Assembly (NCBI GenBank): GCA_023474185.1
Contig: JAMCXR010000026.1
Span: 1 to 5,391 of the forward strand
From: Patescibacteria group bacterium
GTDB taxonomy: Bacteria > Patescibacteriota > Minisyncoccia > UBA6257 > Colwellbacteraceae
DNA length: 5,391 nucleotides
Direction: 5' to 3'
In this document: in pieces, positions 1-5,391 of the stretch
How positions within the stretch are numbered: the stretch's first letter is position 1
Layout of the letters: the number at the start of each line of letters is the position of its first letter
Position numbers and translations under genes: made by a program
Notes under the pieces: model-generated
The model's input: the letters and a program-made list of their open reading frames with translations, nothing else
What the model was told of the DNA's origin: nothing
Database searches by the model: none

Positions 1-111
1 GGCGGGATTCAATACTACGACGACTACGGCGGCGAGGATTCCTATGACGGCTATGCTTATGAGGAGTTCGATGAGGGTGAAGGAATCCTTGGAGGTTGTT
101 GGGGAAGCCAT
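1..111 (-). CDS. Type IV pilin-like prepilin, N-terminal fragment (cut by the window edge)
   Basis: The 37 visible codons encode a class III signal peptide and the hydrophobic helix of a type IV pilin or pseudopilin. A 10-residue leader with Lys8 is followed by FTLIELLISIAVIGILAA. Phe11 is mature residue +1 and Glu15 is the conserved +5 glutamate. A Val-rich stretch then leads to LNPA. In this family a prepilin peptidase cuts before the Phe and methylates it, and the subunit then joins a pilus or pseudopilus in the envelope. The residue before the cut is Ser10 instead of the usual Gly. The ATG at 111-109 is the only plausible start, because an in-frame TAA lies at 126-124 with no ATG, GTG or TTG between. 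No Shine-Dalgarno motif precedes it, and an extended -10 box ends 11 bases upstream. The C-terminal head is outside the window, so a major pilin cannot be told from a minor pilin or secretion pseudopilin. Confidence 0.9.
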   Translation of the reverse strand, partial: MASPTTSKDSFTLIELLISIAVIGILAAVVVVVLNPA

Positions 112-122
112 GATATATGGAT

Positions 123-131
123 ATTATAGCA
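123..131 (-). promoter_or_regulatory. Extended -10 promoter of the prepilin gene
   Basis: Read on the minus strand, TGCTATAAT is a perfect extended -10 element (TGn plus consensus TATAAT). Only a weak -35 candidate (ATTTTC, 146-151, 17-base spacer) can be seen, which is normal for extended -10 promoters. The -10 ends 11 bases before the ATG, so transcription would start about four to six bases before the start codon. That predicts a leaderless or near-leaderless mRNA. The site lies just after the recR terminator, which makes the prepilin its own transcription unit. Confidence 0.75.
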
Positions 132-146
132 AAGGGGTCGTTCGAG

Positions 147-175
147 AAAATAATAAAAGGCCGGTTGGTCCTCTT
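147..175 (-). terminator. Intrinsic terminator after recR
   Basis: On the minus strand the arms AAGAGG(A)CC and GGCCTTT pair around an AACC loop, with one bulged A and one G-U pair. They are followed by the T-rich tract TATTATTTT. The hairpin starts 11 bases after the recR stop codon and ends before the prepilin promoter, so it most likely closes the cysS-dnaB-recR transcript. Confidence 0.75.
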
Positions 176-186
176 TTGAACTTTTC

Positions 187-786
187 CTATCCCCTTCTCG
201 TTATAGCTTCTCCCAAAGTTTCTTCGTCGGCGAACTCGATTTCTCCTCCGGTCGGGATTCCCCGGCCGAGCCTGGTGATTTTCAGCGCGTACGGGCGCAT
301 CTCTTCGGAAATGAGCGAGGAAATCACGTCTCCCACCGGATTGGGGTTCAAAGCTAAAATGATCTCTTTGGCCTTGCCGCCGAACAAATCTTTTATTTGC
401 TCTTCCAGGCTGCGCAATTTAATTTTCTGCTCCGAGCTTAAAACTCCCAGCTTTCGCATGTCTCCGATTACCAAATACCTTCCCCGGAACCTTCCCGTCT
501 TCTCCATGGAAAGAAGATCGGTTTCCTTCTCGATTACGGCAATCACGTCTTGTTCGCGAGACGCGTCCGAACAAATCTCGCACAGATTGCCGCCCTCGTA
601 CAGGTTAAAACACCTCTCGCAGATTTTTATTGATCGCAATCCGGAGAGGGCGGAAACCAAACCGCTGGCGAACCCGTTCCCTTTGTGAACGACGTAAAGC
701 GCAATGCGCAATGCTTGTCGCGGGCCGACTCCGGGCAATTCAGCGAATAAATCGGCGAATCTTTTAATTGGCTCTGGAGTTTTCAT
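187..786 (-). CDS. recR: Recombination mediator protein RecR
   Basis: RecR works with RecO (and RecF) to load RecA onto single-stranded DNA gaps in the cytoplasm. The 199 residues match the usual family length of about 200. The order is: helix-hairpin-helix with LPGVGPRQA at 17-25; a four-cysteine zinc finger at Cys56, Cys59, Cys69 and Cys72; a TOPRIM domain from about residue 80, including VIEKETDLLSMEKTGRFRG; and the family C-terminal motif RGIPTGGEIEFADEETLG at 175-192. The segment after YLVIG (104-108) is unusual. Most RecR proteins have an SPLDGIGP-type motif here, and this one reads DMRKLGVLSSEQ. The ATNPT-type motif reads ALNPNPVGD. The ATG at 786 fits the family N-terminus and overlaps the end of dnaB by 23 bases in another frame. 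There is no Shine-Dalgarno motif, so translation is probably coupled to dnaB. The stop is TAG. Confidence 0.96.
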   Translation of the reverse strand: MKTPEPIKRFADLFAELPGVGPRQALRIALYVVHKGNGFASGLVSALSGLRSIKICERCFNLYEGGNLCEICSDASREQDVIAVIEKETDLLSMEKTGRFRGRYLVIGDMRKLGVLSSEQKIKLRSLEEQIKDLFGGKAKEIILALNPNPVGDVISSLISEEMRPYALKITRLGRGIPTGGEIEFADEETLGEAITRRG

Positions 787-2137
787 CGGTATGCGTGGTA
801 TCCAGATTTTGGAAACTAACTCTTTGTTTATCGAAATACAGCGGCACCGAACCCAACGGGCCGTTGCGATGCTTTGAGACTATTATCTCCACTATGTTTT
901 GTTCATCCTCCGGCAAATCCATCCGATCTTTGTTTTTGTGGTAGAGGAAAAGAACGACATCGGCGTCCTGCTCGATGCTGCCGCTCTCCCTGAGATCGGA
1001 AAGCTTCGGTATCTTCACGTCGCGCTTATCAACTTCCCTTGAAAGCTGGGAGACGGCAACGACGGGAACGTTCAGTTCTCTCGCTAATCCCTTGAGTCCG
1101 CGGCTAACTTCTGTCACCTGCTGCACCACGGAGTCGTGTTTCGTTCTCGATTCGACGAGCTGTAAATAATCGACCACCAGAAGATCGAGGTGCTTTTGTT
1201 CGGCCTGGAGGCGCCGCGCCATCGCCCGCATCTCCAAAACGGTCGGCGACGGAGTATCGTCTATAAAAAGAGGGGCGCGGCTAAGTTTATCGAGCGCGGC
1301 TTGGATCATTTGGAACTCTTCGTCGTCCCGCAATCTGCCGGTCCTGAGTTTCCAAAGGTCGACGGCCGCTTCCGAAGCGATAAGCCTGTCGATGACCTGC
1401 TCGCGACTCATCTCTAAAGAAAAGTAACCGACGGTGTGGCCGAATTTCAAAGCGGCGTTTCGGGCGACGTCCAAAGTGAAAGCGGTTTTACCTTGAGACG
1501 GCCTGGCGCCGATGATGACAAGATCCGATCGCTGCAGTCCGGAAAGAATCGCGTCCAAACCGGTAAAGCCCGTCGGCACGCCGCGCAGTCTGTCCGCATC
1601 CCCCTGATGGAGTTTCTCTATTCTCTCGTATGCGGATTTTAAATCCTCTTTTATGGAAACGAAGTTTCTGGCCAGGGATTTTTCCGAGATGGAAAAAATT
1701 TTTTGCTCGATGCCGTCGAGCATCACGTCCAAATCGTCGTCGGGGCTGAAAGCGCTTTCGGCAATTTTGGCCGAAACGTTAATGAGGTCGCGCAGTATCT
1801 TTTTTTCGCGGACTATCTTAGCGTAATGCACGACATGCGAGGAGGTGGGAACGGAATTGATGAGTTCGGTAAGATAAGTGGACCCGCCAGCTTCTTTCAG
1901 TCTGTCCGCTCTTTTAAGCTCGGCTGTCACCGAAAGAATGTCTATCGGCTCATGCCTTTCCCAAAGCCTCAAAACGGCTTCGTAGATTTCAGCGTGGGCT
2001 TTTTTGTAAAAGTCGTCGGGGTTCAGCGTGTCGGCGACGGAAAATATCGCATCCTTGTCGATCATTAGCGCCCCGAGCACCGATTGTTCGGCCTCCAGAT
2101 CCTGGGGCGGTATTTTTAGTTCGCTGGCTTTGGGCAT
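764..2137 (-). CDS. dnaB: Replicative DNA helicase DnaB
   Basis: This is the hexameric ATP-driven helicase that unwinds DNA ahead of the replication fork and binds primase. The 457 residues match the family length. The N-terminal domain starts with PPQDLEAEQSVLGALM (10-25). A linker follows, and the RecA-like motor begins near residue 185 with GVPTGFTGLD. Walker A is GARPSQGKT (210-218), with Lys217 and Thr218. The likely catalytic glutamate is Glu242 in SLEMS. Walker B is LLVVDYLQL, with Asp323. Gln364 lies in AVSQLSR, and the arginine finger region is SKHRNG, with Arg424. No intein interrupts these motifs. The ATG at 2137 is forced: the frame upstream holds only six non-start codons and an AGG before the cysS TAA. 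The 21-base gap has no Shine-Dalgarno motif, which suggests coupling or SD-independent initiation. The gene sits between cysS and recR in a probable operon. Confidence 0.97.
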   Translation of the reverse strand: MPKASELKIPPQDLEAEQSVLGALMIDKDAIFSVADTLNPDDFYKKAHAEIYEAVLRLWERHEPIDILSVTAELKRADRLKEAGGSTYLTELINSVPTSSHVVHYAKIVREKKILRDLINVSAKIAESAFSPDDDLDVMLDGIEQKIFSISEKSLARNFVSIKEDLKSAYERIEKLHQGDADRLRGVPTGFTGLDAILSGLQRSDLVIIGARPSQGKTAFTLDVARNAALKFGHTVGYFSLEMSREQVIDRLIASEAAVDLWKLRTGRLRDDEEFQMIQAALDKLSRAPLFIDDTPSPTVLEMRAMARRLQAEQKHLDLLVVDYLQLVESRTKHDSVVQQVTEVSRGLKGLARELNVPVVAVSQLSREVDKRDVKIPKLSDLRESGSIEQDADVVLFLYHKNKDRMDLPEDEQNIVEIIVSKHRNGPLGSVPLYFDKQRVSFQNLDTTHTDENSRAN

Positions 2138-2158
2138 CGTGGGTGATCGGGGTAGCCT

Positions 2159-3535
2159 TTATATTTTCTTTATGATTATCGGACCGCTTGGGCTATCCTC
2201 TACCGTATATCCTAACTGCTCTATTTTTTTTCTCAAGCCGTCGGCCTGGATAAACTGTTTATGAGCCCTCAACTCCTCCCTTTCGGCCACAAATTTTCTG
2301 ACCTCCTGGGATATTTTCCTAGAAGCCGCGGCCGATTCCTTGAGCCGTAAACCAAAAACCTTGTCGAACTTCAAAATAAGCGCCAGCTTGTCCCCGGAAC
2401 CAAGCTTCTCCTCCCCAATTACTTGCCAAAGGAGGGATAGGGCCGCCGGCACGCCGAGATCGTCGTCAATGGCTTCCTTAAAAGATTTTTCATACTTTCC
2501 GGCCAACTGCCGGGAAGGAGCAGTGCCGGCATTCCGGCCCGCGCTTTGGGCGGAAATCTTGGACAGTGCGACGCGCAGGTTGCGCATGGCGCTGCTCGCC
2601 GCATTCAGAGATTCCCAAGTAAAGTTGAGCTGGGCGCGGTAATGCGAACTCAAAACCAGGTAGCGGAAAGCAAGGGGGTCTATGCCCCGCTCGACGAGGT
2701 CCGCCAGCCGGTAAATGTTTTTCAAAGACTTGGACATTTTCTGGCCGTCAACTAAGAGGTGCTCCCCCTCCAAGAAAAAGTTGACGAATTTTTTGCCGGT
2801 GGCGGCTTCCGATTGGGCTATTTCGTTTTCGTGGTGCGGAAAAAGCAAATCCACCGCTCCGGCGTGGATGTCGAAATGCTCCCCCAGGTTTTTCATGCTC
2901 ATCGCCGAGCATTCGATATGCCATCCCGGCCTTCCTTCGCCATAAGGAGACGGCCAAAACGGTTCCTCCGGCTTTCTCGCTTTCCAAAGCACGAAATCCT
3001 GCGCTTCTTCTTTGTTGTATTCGTCTGCTGAAACCCTGGCTCCGGTTTTAATCTCTCTTTTTTTCAGTTCCGAAAGCTTGCCGTACTTCTTGAACTTGGA
3101 GATGCGGAAGTAAACGGAACCGTCCTCGCCCTTGTAAGCGTATCCCTTCTTATCCAGCCGGTCGATAAGAATCAGCATTTCTTTGATGTAGCCCGTTGCC
3201 CGCGGATAAACGCCGGCCCGTTCGATGTTTAAGCTTTTCAAGTCATCGAAAAACAGCTTGGCATACTTCCGCCCCAGCTCTTTAAAATTCATCTTTAACT
3301 CCTCTGACCTGCGGATAATCTTGTCGTCGATGTCGGTGATGTTCGTCACGTGCTTGACTTTGTATCCCGCAAATTCCAGCGATCGCCGCAAAACGTCTTC
3401 GAAGATGTAAGTCCGCAGGTTTCCGATATGAACGTAATCGTAAACGGTGGGGCCGCAAGTGTAGAAACCGACTTGTCCGGATTTTATCGGCTTGAATTTT
3501 TCTTTGCGGTGGGTGAGGAAGTTATAGAAAACCAT
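2159..3535 (-). CDS. cysS: Cysteinyl-tRNA synthetase
   Basis: This cytoplasmic class I synthetase charges tRNA-Cys with cysteine using ATP. Counting from the ATG at 3535 it has 458 residues, close to the 461 of E. coli CysRS. The class I signatures are HIGN at 36-39 and KMSKS at 266-270. The zinc ligands that select cysteine are Cys27, Cys209, His234 and Glu238. The last three and KMSKS match the E. coli numbering as I recall it. The C-terminal part from about residue 300 is the helical DALR-like and anticodon-binding region. A TTG at 3544 would add three residues. I prefer the ATG because VFYNFLTHRKEKFKP right after it aligns with the E. coli N-terminus, and because a -10 box overlaps the TTG. 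No Shine-Dalgarno motif precedes either start. It is the first gene of the cysS-dnaB-recR unit, and its TAA stop lies 21 bases before dnaB. Confidence 0.96.
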   Translation of the reverse strand: MVFYNFLTHRKEKFKPIKSGQVGFYTCGPTVYDYVHIGNLRTYIFEDVLRRSLEFAGYKVKHVTNITDIDDKIIRRSEELKMNFKELGRKYAKLFFDDLKSLNIERAGVYPRATGYIKEMLILIDRLDKKGYAYKGEDGSVYFRISKFKKYGKLSELKKREIKTGARVSADEYNKEEAQDFVLWKARKPEEPFWPSPYGEGRPGWHIECSAMSMKNLGEHFDIHAGAVDLLFPHHENEIAQSEAATGKKFVNFFLEGEHLLVDGQKMSKSLKNIYRLADLVERGIDPLAFRYLVLSSHYRAQLNFTWESLNAASSAMRNLRVALSKISAQSAGRNAGTAPSRQLAGKYEKSFKEAIDDDLGVPAALSLLWQVIGEEKLGSGDKLALILKFDKVFGLRLKESAAASRKISQEVRKFVAEREELRAHKQFIQADGLRKKIEQLGYTVEDSPSGPIIIKKI

Positions 3536-3543
3536 CGGTTTCA

Positions 3544-3572
3544 AGTATAGCTCGGGACTGAGAAATGAGAAA
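3544..3572 (-). promoter_or_regulatory. Probable promoter of cysS-dnaB-recR
   Basis: The minus strand has the -10 box TATACT at 3549-3544, a 17-base spacer, and a weak -35 candidate TTTCTC at 3572-3567. The -35 candidate falls inside the 3' arm and tail of the upstream terminator. Only eight bases separate the -10 box from the cysS ATG at 3535, so the transcript should begin at or next to the start codon. The position right after a terminator and right before a probable operon supports the call. The weak -35 keeps confidence moderate. Confidence 0.55.
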
Positions 3573-3595
3573 CCCGCTCCTTAAGAGCGGGTTTC
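3561..3595 (-). terminator. Strong hairpin terminator after the membrane protein gene
   Basis: A perfect 11-bp stem (3569-3579 paired with 3585-3595) encloses a five-base loop. On the minus strand it reads GAAACCCGCTC, TTAAG, GAGCGGGTTTC, then TCATTTCT. The A-run and T-run flanking a GC-rich core are typical of Rho-independent terminators, although the T tract is broken by C and A. It begins 19 bases after the stop of the 142-residue protein. On the plus strand the following bases are GC-rich, and no plus-strand gene needs a terminator here. Confidence 0.75.
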
Positions 3596-3614
3596 CACGC
3601 GCCACGAGAATGGT

Positions 3615-4043
3615 TTATTTTCCGCTCGGAGCCACCGAGGGAATAGTGCTGGTACCGGACGACGGCTGCGATTGCTGCTGGAAAGCTTGTGGATTGACGA
3701 TGGCTTGGGCCACCGGGCTGTCGCTAGCAAGCGGAGCTATCCACAAAACCCTCGAACGGTTAAGATCGATCCTGCCCGCCGGCTTCCAAAAGGCGTTGGA
3801 AAAGCTGGACAAGCTGTACGGGTTTTGTTGGTTTTGGCTGTTTACCTGCAACAGGTAAGCATTGGTCATGGTCAGCGACGGGAAAAAGCTAAGCTGGCCG
3901 AAATAAATGTCGCCGGAGCTAAGATAGACGGCATAGTAAGTCGTCTTCCCCGCAAACTGGTGCCAAGCCAAAAACGCAACGACTACCACCAAAATAACGA
4001 TTACGGTTACGTAGAATTTTGGATTGTTGAACAAATCTCTCAT
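3615..4043 (-). CDS. Small single-pass membrane-anchored protein of unknown function
   Basis: The 142 residues contain a short N-terminal segment (MRDLFNNPK), one hydrophobic helix at about 11-27, and then a domain that should lie outside the membrane. The pattern YYAVYLSSGDIYFGQLSF (36-53) looks like beta strands. A second conserved-looking stretch is RSRVLWIAPLASDSPVAQAI (96-115). The tail from 119 is rich in Gln, Ser, Thr and Pro and looks disordered. There are no cysteines and no catalytic motif that I recognise. I recall similar small proteins with a 'YxAVxLxxGxxYFGxL' pattern in Patescibacteria genomes, but this is memory and not a search, and their function is unknown to me. The ATG at 4043 is the first start after an in-frame stop. 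It has no nearby Shine-Dalgarno motif; an AGG lies 21 bases upstream. Local GC resembles the housekeeping genes, not the upstream glycosidase. Confidence 0.85.
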   Translation of the reverse strand: MRDLFNNPKFYVTVIVILVVVVAFLAWHQFAGKTTYYAVYLSSGDIYFGQLSFFPSLTMTNAYLLQVNSQNQQNPYSLSSFSNAFWKPAGRIDLNRSRVLWIAPLASDSPVAQAIVNPQAFQQQSQPSSGTSTIPSVAPSGK

Positions 4044-4078
4044 TATTGGTTTAAATATTTTCGACCTTATTTATTTTT

Positions 4079-4092
4079 CGATATATGTATCG
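4079..4092. repeat. Short inverted repeat in the gap upstream of the membrane protein gene
   Basis: CGATA-TATG-TATCG is a 5-bp inverted repeat with a 4-base centre. It overlaps the proposed -10 box at 4094-4089 and the likely transcription start, which is a position where a repressor could act. It is short and lies in AT-rich DNA, so chance is a real alternative. Confidence 0.3.
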
Positions 4093-4117
4093 TATCAACC
4101 ATTCGTAAAACTGTAAA
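4089..4117 (-). promoter_or_regulatory. Possible promoter of the membrane protein gene
   Basis: On the minus strand TTTACA (4117-4112) is followed by a 17-base spacer and TACGAT (4094-4089), which matches the -10 consensus at four of six positions. It would give a leader of roughly 38 bases before the ATG at 4043. An alternative is the weaker TATTTA at 4057-4052, eight bases before the ATG, which would make this mRNA leaderless like cysS. The gap from 4044 to 4149 is AT-rich and holds no gene. Confidence 0.4.
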
Positions 4118-4148
4118 TTGTGGAAAAGTAATAATTCAAAACCGGAAA

Positions 4149-4164
4149 CTTAATTAGCATTAAG
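4149..4164 (-). terminator. Weak hairpin at the end of the glycosidase gene
   Basis: On the minus strand CTTAAT-GCTA-ATTAAG forms a perfect 6-bp stem with a 4-base loop that includes the stop codon. It is followed by TTTCCGGTTTTG. The stem is almost all A-T pairs and the T tract is broken, so it could be a weak terminator, an mRNA 3' end structure, or chance. Confidence 0.3.
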
Positions 4165-5391
4165 ACAGCAATTTATGTGCTTCTTTGCAACGGATTCGGT
4201 CATCCCGTTTGCAAGAATAATATCCTTGTACAATTCCGCCGAATGCCTGGGTTTTCTTGCAAAAGTCTTATAGTCCACAGCTACCAATCCGAACCGAGGC
4301 CAAAATCCCTTATCCCATTCAAAGTTGTCTAAGAGAGACCAGTGTAGATATCCCCTTACATCCACGCCGTCATCTATAGCCTTTTTTATATTCTTTAAAG
4401 TTTCTACGAGGAACCAGCTGCGATTTTTGTCTTCTGCGTCCGCTAAGCCGTTTTCCGTGATATAGATTGGTTTTTTATATTTCTCCAAGTCTTTAAGGAC
4501 AAAATAAATTGCCTCCGGGCATAATTCCCACCCCATATCCGAAACTACTTTGTTCTCATTTCTTACCTTGCCCCTTAAAATCCTATTATGGAAATAATGG
4601 TTCAACCCTATAAAATCCTGGTAATCTTTGATTTTGTCCAGAAAATAGAAGTTCCACCATTTATCAGAAGCATATTTTCTTAATCGACTAATTAAACTCT
4701 TGTCTTGCGCATCGAAGTGAATGTTGTTTTTTGCAATGCCAACCATCGCTTCCGGATATCTCTTTTTTATACTTTTATAAACCGCTCGATGCGCTTTAAC
4801 TAAATTTCGCAAAACCAGTAAGTAAGAAAAGGGGTTTCTTTTTTGGGGCGGCCAAAACCCGCCCAAATACGAGCTGCTTGAATAAATTTCCGGTTCGTTA
4901 ATGGTTGTCCAAAATTTGACGTCTTCGCCCAAGGCAGAAACGATTTTTTCCGAATAACGGCTGAACATTTTTACCGCTTCTTTATTTTCCCAGCCGCCTT
5001 TCTTCGCTAGCCATAAAGGTATGGGCCAGTGCCAAATGGTCACAAACGGTTCCAGCCCCAAGGTCTTTATCGTACGGACTACTTTCTTGTAGTGTTCAAT
5101 GCCGGCTTCACTAAACTTCCCTTCTTCCGGCTCGATGCGCGACCACTCGATCGAGACCCTGGTTGCGGTATGCCCTAGTTCTTTGGCTAATTTAAAGTCG
5201 TTTTCGAAAAGGCGGTAATGATCGCAAGCTCTGCCCGCTATGTAGTTTCCCGGATCCAGTATTTCCGGAAATTTCTTAATCTGCCATGGTTGCCAATAAG
5301 TTTTAGCGCGCTTAGCCAAACGTTCAGCGTTTTTTATTTCCCACTCGCTCCAATTATTGATATCTCCCCCTTCCACTTGGTGGCTGCTCGT
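4150..5391 (-). CDS. Glycoside hydrolase family 1 beta-glycosidase (5' end cut by the window edge)
   Basis: GH1 enzymes cleave terminal beta-D-glucosides or beta-D-galactosides with retention, using two glutamates. Residues are counted from the Thr encoded at 5391-5389; 413 are visible. The coding frame runs through the edge as TSSHQVEGG, the glycone-binding Gln motif near the family N-terminus, so about 10-20 residues are missing. A GTG at 5376 lies inside this motif and is not the true start. Seen in order are TRVSIEWSRIEP (77-88), HW at 121-122, acid/base Glu166 in TINEP, LNHY at 263-266, nucleophile Glu313 in ITENG, and the -1 subsite Trp351 and Glu358-Trp359 in HWSLLDNFEW. All catalytic residues are intact. 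The total length, about 430, is at the short end for GH1. The exact sugar cannot be read from the sequence. GC is visibly lower than in the neighbouring genes, so the gene may have been acquired by transfer. The stop is TAA. Confidence 0.95.
   Translation of the reverse strand, partial: TSSHQVEGGDINNWSEWEIKNAERLAKRAKTYWQPWQIKKFPEILDPGNYIAGRACDHYRLFENDFKLAKELGHTATRVSIEWSRIEPEEGKFSEAGIEHYKKVVRTIKTLGLEPFVTIWHWPIPLWLAKKGGWENKEAVKMFSRYSEKIVSALGEDVKFWTTINEPEIYSSSSYLGGFWPPQKRNPFSYLLVLRNLVKAHRAVYKSIKKRYPEAMVGIAKNNIHFDAQDKSLISRLRKYASDKWWNFYFLDKIKDYQDFIGLNHYFHNRILRGKVRNENKVVSDMGWELCPEAIYFVLKDLEKYKKPIYITENGLADAEDKNRSWFLVETLKNIKKAIDDGVDVRGYLHWSLLDNFEWDKGFWPRFGLVAVDYKTFARKPRHSAELYKDIILANGMTESVAKKHINCCLNAN

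Noticed and set aside
44..688. A 214-codon open frame on the plus strand across recR and the prepilin start
   Set aside because: It runs antisense to clear recR motifs and the pilin signal peptide, its product resembles no family I know, and it spans the recR terminator. It is a by-product of the real minus-strand gene.
3419..3430. HIGN in place of the textbook HIGH motif in CysRS, as a possible defect
   Set aside because: Variation at the last position of this motif is common in class I synthetases, and every other active-site and zinc residue is present.
3542..3544. TTG as the start codon of cysS
   Set aside because: It adds only three residues that do not align with other CysRS proteins, and it overlaps the likely -10 box. 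The ATG at 3535 fits family numbering better.
3672..4157. A 161-codon open frame on the plus strand opposite the membrane protein gene
   Set aside because: It is antisense to a gene with a clear membrane helix, it crosses the AT-rich gap and its promoter, and it shows no recognisable domain.
5374..5376. GTG as the start codon of the glycosidase
   Set aside because: The frame continues upstream to the window edge as TSSHQ, which is the conserved GH1 N-terminal motif, so the gene is simply cut by the window.
1..5391. CRISPR array, insertion sequence, tRNA or rRNA gene, or defence or phage cassette
   Set aside because: No repeated spacer pattern, transposase motif, terminal inverted repeat pair, cloverleaf or rRNA-like segment was seen. 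Intergenic space is only about 75, 21, 79 and 106 bases.

Overview
The window reads as ordinary bacterial chromosome. All six supported genes lie on the minus strand, so transcription runs from the right edge to the left edge. The best guess for the source is a member of the Candidate Phyla Radiation (Patescibacteria, Parcubacteria-like). This is inferred from very compact spacing, start codons without Shine-Dalgarno motifs, a prepilin-type gene, and a small membrane-anchored protein of a kind I associate with that group. It is not proven by any single marker. All reading frames stay open with TGA as a stop, and every visible stop is TAA or TAG. This fits the standard bacterial code and argues against the TGA=Gly code of Gracilibacteria and Absconditabacteria.

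Layout in transcription order: (1) a glycoside hydrolase family 1 enzyme, cut by the right edge, with lower GC than the rest; (2) an AT-rich gap of 106 bp with a possible promoter and a short inverted repeat; (3) a 142-residue single-pass membrane protein of unknown function, closed by a strong hairpin terminator; (4) a tight three-gene unit cysS-dnaB-recR (cysteinyl-tRNA synthetase, replicative helicase, recombination mediator), with a 21 bp gap and then a 23 bp overlap, ending in an intrinsic terminator; (5) an extended -10 promoter and the first 37 codons of a type IV pilin-like prepilin, cut by the left edge.

The cysS-dnaB-recR unit joins translation, replication and repair genes in one probable transcript. 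The pilin, the membrane protein and the glycosidase look like separate units.

The most notable signal concerns translation initiation. None of the five visible start codons has a recognisable Shine-Dalgarno sequence. At two of them (pilin and cysS) a good -10 box lies so close to the ATG that the mRNA should be leaderless or nearly so. I saw no CRISPR array, insertion sequence, tRNA, rRNA or obvious novel multi-gene system.
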